Assembly: GCF_014212495.1 (NCBI RefSeq)
Contig: NZ_JACKZC010000006.1
Location: 62,001-126,000 of the forward strand
Length of the DNA: 64,000 nt
DNA from: Pontibacter sp. Tf4
Lineage (GTDB): Bacteria > Bacteroidota > Bacteroidia > Cytophagales > Hymenobacteraceae
Direction: 5' to 3'
The notes beneath the pieces were generated by a model. It did not search any database. It was not told the origin of the DNA and saw only the letters and a list, made by a program, of their open reading frames with translations. Both the position numbers and the translations under genes were made by a program. The stretch's first letter is position 1. Each line of letters opens with the position of its first letter. Shown here one piece after another: positions 61,901-64,000 of the stretch.

Positions 61901-62267
61901 TGGTCGCGTAGAGCACCCGAACATCAAATCTGCCACTTCGGTATTTGACTATGTGTTCCGTTTGCTTGGTTTTGAGTACCTGAACCGTACCGACCTGGTG
62001 CATGTGCAGCCCCAGGAGCCGGAAATTATAAATGAACCGCTGCCGGAACCAGTAAAAACTATAGTTGAGAAACCGGTTAATCAAACTAATCCCAACGGTT
62101 ATAGTGTTGTAACGAAGAGCCGCACTGTATTGATGGAGCAAACGCAACAGGTACTGGCCAACATGATGGGTGATGCCCCGGCCTGCAACGTATGCGGGCA
62201 CATCACCATCCGCTCCGGCACCTGTTACAAATGCCTGAACTGCGGTAATAGTTTGGGGTGTAGTTAA
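58992..62267 (+). CDS. nrdJ: Adenosylcobalamin-dependent (class II) ribonucleotide reductase
   Basis: A 1091-residue enzyme making deoxyribonucleotides with a B12 radical, without need for oxygen. Key segments: [14 protein letters not shown] (about 139-152), [10 protein letters not shown] (first active Cys region), [59 protein letters not shown] (radical Cys region) and [18 protein letters not shown]. The C-terminus has [21 protein letters not shown], a redox or zinc-ribbon Cys cluster. Length is normal for the long class II form. Divergent from the NO operon, so it may serve when NO or low oxygen disables other reductases. No cobalamin riboswitch is seen in the 177-base leader. Confidence 0.95.
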   Translation: [1091 protein letters not shown]

Positions 62268-62270
62268 AAG

Positions 62271-62410
62271 GACCAGTGATTAAGGGGATTTTTCTGATTT
62301 AACATGATTATATTTCCTGAACTTTGTAGGAATTTGACAGATTTCAGGGTAAGCTGTACATAGGTTTATTTTAATCTTAATAATCAGAAAAATCTCCTTA
62401 ATCACTGGTC
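62271..62410. repeat. 140-base MITE-like inverted-repeat element
   Basis: Terminal arms of 29 bases (62271-62299 and 62382-62410; gaccagtgattaagg ... and its complement) match with one mismatch around an 82-base AT-rich centre. No ORF inside. It sits 3 bases after nrdJ and 17 before the globin start. Confidence 0.9.
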
Positions 62411-62427
62411 AAAATATACTTTACAAA

Positions 62428-62823
62428 ATGACTGAAAAACACGATATATTGACGCTGGAGGATGTGAAGTTGCTGGTGGATACCTTTTACACCCGCGTGC
62501 GTGCCGATAAATTGCTGGGACCAGTGTTTGATGAACGCATACAGGACCGCTGGCCCATACACCTGGACATTATGTACCGCTTCTGGCAAACGGTATTGCT
62601 GGGCGAACTGACTTACCAGGGCGCCCCGGGTTCCAAGCACATAACCTTACCGGTTGGTGCCGAACACTTTGAACGTTGGTTGCTGATCTTTTTTACAACG
62701 ATTGATGAGCTGTTTGAAGGCGAAAAAGCGGCTGAAGCGAAGTGGCGATCCGAGAAAATGGCTGATATGTTCTCCAGCAAGATCGAGTACTATAAGAAAA
62801 ACCAGCACCGGGCACTCCTATAG
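62428..62823 (+). CDS. Group III truncated hemoglobin
   Basis: A 131-residue globin of the TrHb3 (group III, C-type) class. Typical segments are VKLLVDTFYTRVRADKLLGPVFDERIQDRWPIHLDIMYRFWQTVLLG in the N-terminal half and LPVGAEHFERWLLIFFTTIDELFEGEKA, where the His in EHFERWL (about 79) is the likely proximal heme ligand. Group III globins are linked to NO or oxygen chemistry in microaerobic bacteria. Its place after nrdJ and opposite the NO repair operon supports an NO role. Start ATG 62428. Confidence 0.92.
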   Translation: MTEKHDILTLEDVKLLVDTFYTRVRADKLLGPVFDERIQDRWPIHLDIMYRFWQTVLLGELTYQGAPGSKHITLPVGAEHFERWLLIFFTTIDELFEGEKAAEAKWRSEKMADMFSSKIEYYKKNQHRALL

Positions 62824-62852
62824 TTTCAAGCACTATCTATAGTTACACAAAG

Positions 62853-62884
62853 GCGCACGTGGCTTAGGCTGCGTGTGCTTTTTT
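62853..62884 (+). terminator. Intrinsic terminator of the globin gene
   Basis: Hairpin gcgcacgtgg / ctgcgtgtgc with some G-T pairs, followed by six T (62879-62884), 30 bases after the stop. Confidence 0.75.
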
Positions 62885-62899
62885 ATGCCTCACCCGGCT

Positions 62900-64000
62900 T
62901 TAGGTCAGGTAAATTTCAGAACTATAGTTTATAGTTTCAGGAGGTTTGAACTGCGCTATGAAAAACAGCAGTATGCCTGCCGGCAAAAGAATACTTACAG
63001 CAAAAAGTAAGGTGTGGTAATCCGGGATCTCGCCTAAACCTGCCCAGTAAAAAATGCCCTGCAGAAATAACAGTACTTCGCTGGTGATAAATCCAACTAT
63101 AAATACGCCCATCCCCCATTTGTTTAGTTTGCTGCTATAGTTCAGCCAGCCTTGTTGTGCCATAAACGCCAGCATAAAAAAGCTCACAAACCCGATCAGT
63201 ACCAGGTGCAGGTAGCCTATTATAAAATTACGAAGCGCGTACGCCAGGTCGGCCATGTACGGGAAAGCAGTGGCAAACTGCATCAGTGTTTTCAGGCCAA
63301 AGGCAAGCGCCGCAAGCGCAACTATAGTTTTAGCCCATCCCCTAAATAAACTATAGATCTGCGCACGAACAGGCCAGATGATAGCTGCTAAAATCCCTAA
63401 GGCCACTACCTGTGCCAAAGCAGCAGCGCCGGCCAAACTATAAACTATAGCTGCAGGTTTTATCCAGAGCACCGACAACAGGTAAGCCGGCAAGCAGGCC
63501 CAGAACAGCAGCCTGAAAATCCACAAACTATAGTTCCGGCCAACAGTGATCTTATACTTCTCCAGCAGCCAGAACAGCAGGCCCAGCACCGCAAACGTAA
63601 ACCAGCCGTTGTACAGGAAGTGCAGGTAAAAATAGATGGCGTTATAGTATAGTTCGGTAAAGCTGTTGCCGGTTGCCATGATGGGGCCCATGGCCCACGG
63701 CCCTAAGGATGAGAGCACTAAAAAGAACAGTGCCGCTCTGATAAAACGGAAGGAAAAACGATGCTCCCCTGTTGCACTGCCGGCTGCCCTGGCATCTTTC
63801 AGAAACCTGTAGGCAAACCAGTAGCTGAGCAGAATGTGCAGTGTAGAAAATGTGATGGACACCGCCCCATAGCCCTGCACCGGAAAGCTGAACAACATGC
63901 CCAGCACCGACACCTGCGACAGCCAGAACAGCCAACTATAGTTTTTCGTATTCCGGACCGGAGCAGGTAAATAAGCATGCACCAAGGCAATAAAAAGTAC
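62900..64000 (-). CDS. Multi-pass membrane protein next to NO genes (partial, N-terminus off the window)
   Basis: At least 366 residues with about 12 hydrophobic helices. The frame stays open to the right edge (VLFIALVHAYLPAPVRN...), and the only in-window start would be a TTG at 63985 inside a hydrophobic run, so the N-terminus lies beyond 64000. It has histidines near helices at FSTLHILLSYWFAYRFL, YLHFLYNGWFTF and IIGYLHLVLIGFVSFFML. I do not recognise a named family; the general pattern resembles NnrS or heme-copper-oxidase-like proteins, as at 55094. Many CTATAG cores (seven) occur in this gene, including a 17-base dimer near its 3' end. Confidence 0.65.
   Translation of the reverse strand, partial: VLFIALVHAYLPAPVRNTKNYSWLFWLSQVSVLGMLFSFPVQGYGAVSITFSTLHILLSYWFAYRFLKDARAAGSATGEHRFSFRFIRAALFFLVLSSLGPWAMGPIMATGNSFTELYYNAIYFYLHFLYNGWFTFAVLGLLFWLLEKYKITVGRNYSLWIFRLLFWACLPAYLLSVLWIKPAAIVYSLAGAAALAQVVALGILAAIIWPVRAQIYSLFRGWAKTIVALAALAFGLKTLMQFATAFPYMADLAYALRNFIIGYLHLVLIGFVSFFMLAFMAQQGWLNYSSKLNKWGMGVFIVGFITSEVLLFLQGIFYWAGLGEIPDYHTLLFAVSILLPAGILLFFIAQFKPPETINYSSEIYLT
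62920..62936 (-). repeat. 17-base compound of the AACTATAGTT palindrome (inverted copy)
   Basis: AACTATAGTTTATAGTT on the plus strand is the exact reverse complement of the 17-mer at 1672 and 44130. It lies in the last codons of the membrane-protein gene. A near copy is at 24781-24797 and another (one base different at the end) at 63436-63452. Confidence 0.85.

Larger units (their letters stand above)
1..64000. repeat. Dispersed iterated palindrome AACTATAGTT (core CTATAG), window-wide
   Basis: By hand I find about 130 CTATAG cores and about 27 perfect AACTATAGTT decamers. Base composition (about 52 percent GC) predicts about 14 and about 0.05. Decamers include 1714, 6493, 18949, 21316, 21887, 30687, 30699, 40928, 44827, 56689, 60924, 62057, 63320 and 63520. 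More than half are intergenic. Core density varies among genes: none in the POT transporter, one in the 4.1-kb kinase fusion, about ten in the HYR surface protein, and seven in the last membrane protein. Counts are approximate. Confidence 0.9.

Noticed and set aside
1..64000. CTATAG considered as a promoter -10 box
   Set aside because: It is palindromic, equally present inside genes in both orientations and at gene ends, and does not fit the Bacteroidota TAnnTTTG box.
1..64000. tRNA, rRNA, insertion sequence, prophage or phage-defence genes
   Set aside because: None recognised by motif; no transposase, integrase or restriction-modification protein is encoded in the frames I read.

Overview
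This window looks like the chromosome of an aerobic, non-photosynthetic member of the Bacteroidota, most likely in the Hymenobacteraceae (Pontibacter-like). That placement is inferred from gene content: type IX secretion cargo with both type A and type B C-terminal tails, a PorP/SprF protein, TonB receptors with carboxypeptidase-regulatory N-termini, a DUF4249 lipoprotein, a group III truncated globin, and mostly weak Shine-Dalgarno sequences. I see no rRNA, tRNA, CRISPR array, insertion sequence or prophage. About 90 percent of the window is coding.

Layout. 1-3.4 kb: a truncated DUF2231 membrane protein, a SIMPL-domain protein and a POT peptide transporter. 3.5-10.5 kb: a three-gene type IX secretion cluster on the minus strand, made of a 1545-residue HYR-repeat surface protein, a PorP/SprF protein and an OmpA-like protein. 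10.5-11.3 kb: a long non-coding spacer. 11.3-16 kb: a DoxX-like protein, then an ECF sigma factor, a GH15 glycosidase, a small membrane protein, a DUF4142 protein and a cupredoxin. 16-24.6 kb: an M1 aminopeptidase, a stand-alone MreB, a FUSC transporter, two small membrane proteins and a type A secreted beta-propeller protein. 24.8-31.3 kb: a TetR-regulated RND efflux system. 31.4-45 kb: metabolic and stress genes (DoxX, carboxylesterase, extradiol dioxygenase, Crp/Fnr regulator, VAT1-like oxidoreductase, a TcmP-like protein, ankyrin protein, pirin) and two TonB receptors, one paired with DUF4249. 45-51.3 kb: a probable red-light signalling operon: a phytochrome photosensory module with no kinase, a CheB-CheR-PAS-histidine kinase fusion and a lone response regulator. 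51.5-64 kb: nadBA, then a nitric-oxide and iron-sulfur repair operon (Rrf2 regulator, DUF59 assembly factor, heme-copper-oxidase-like membrane protein, DUF2249 protein, hemerythrin, RIC/ScdA repair protein). Divergent from it are a B12-dependent ribonucleotide reductase and a truncated globin.

The strongest signal not explained by genes is a short palindrome, AACTATAGTT with core CTATAG, scattered through the whole window. By hand I count about 130 cores, against about 14 expected from base composition, and about 27 perfect decamers, against well under one expected. More than half of the decamers lie in the roughly 10 percent of sequence that is intergenic. It forms dimers, sits in the stems of hairpins at gene ends, and may be echoed in an ACTATG start-codon context. 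It resembles in kind (not in sequence) the highly iterated palindrome of cyanobacteria. Several larger inverted repeats (30675-30720, 34416-34480, 57769-57853, 62271-62410) lie between genes.

Limits: all family calls come from reading motifs by eye, counts are manual, and starts were chosen by codon type, signal peptides and overlaps.
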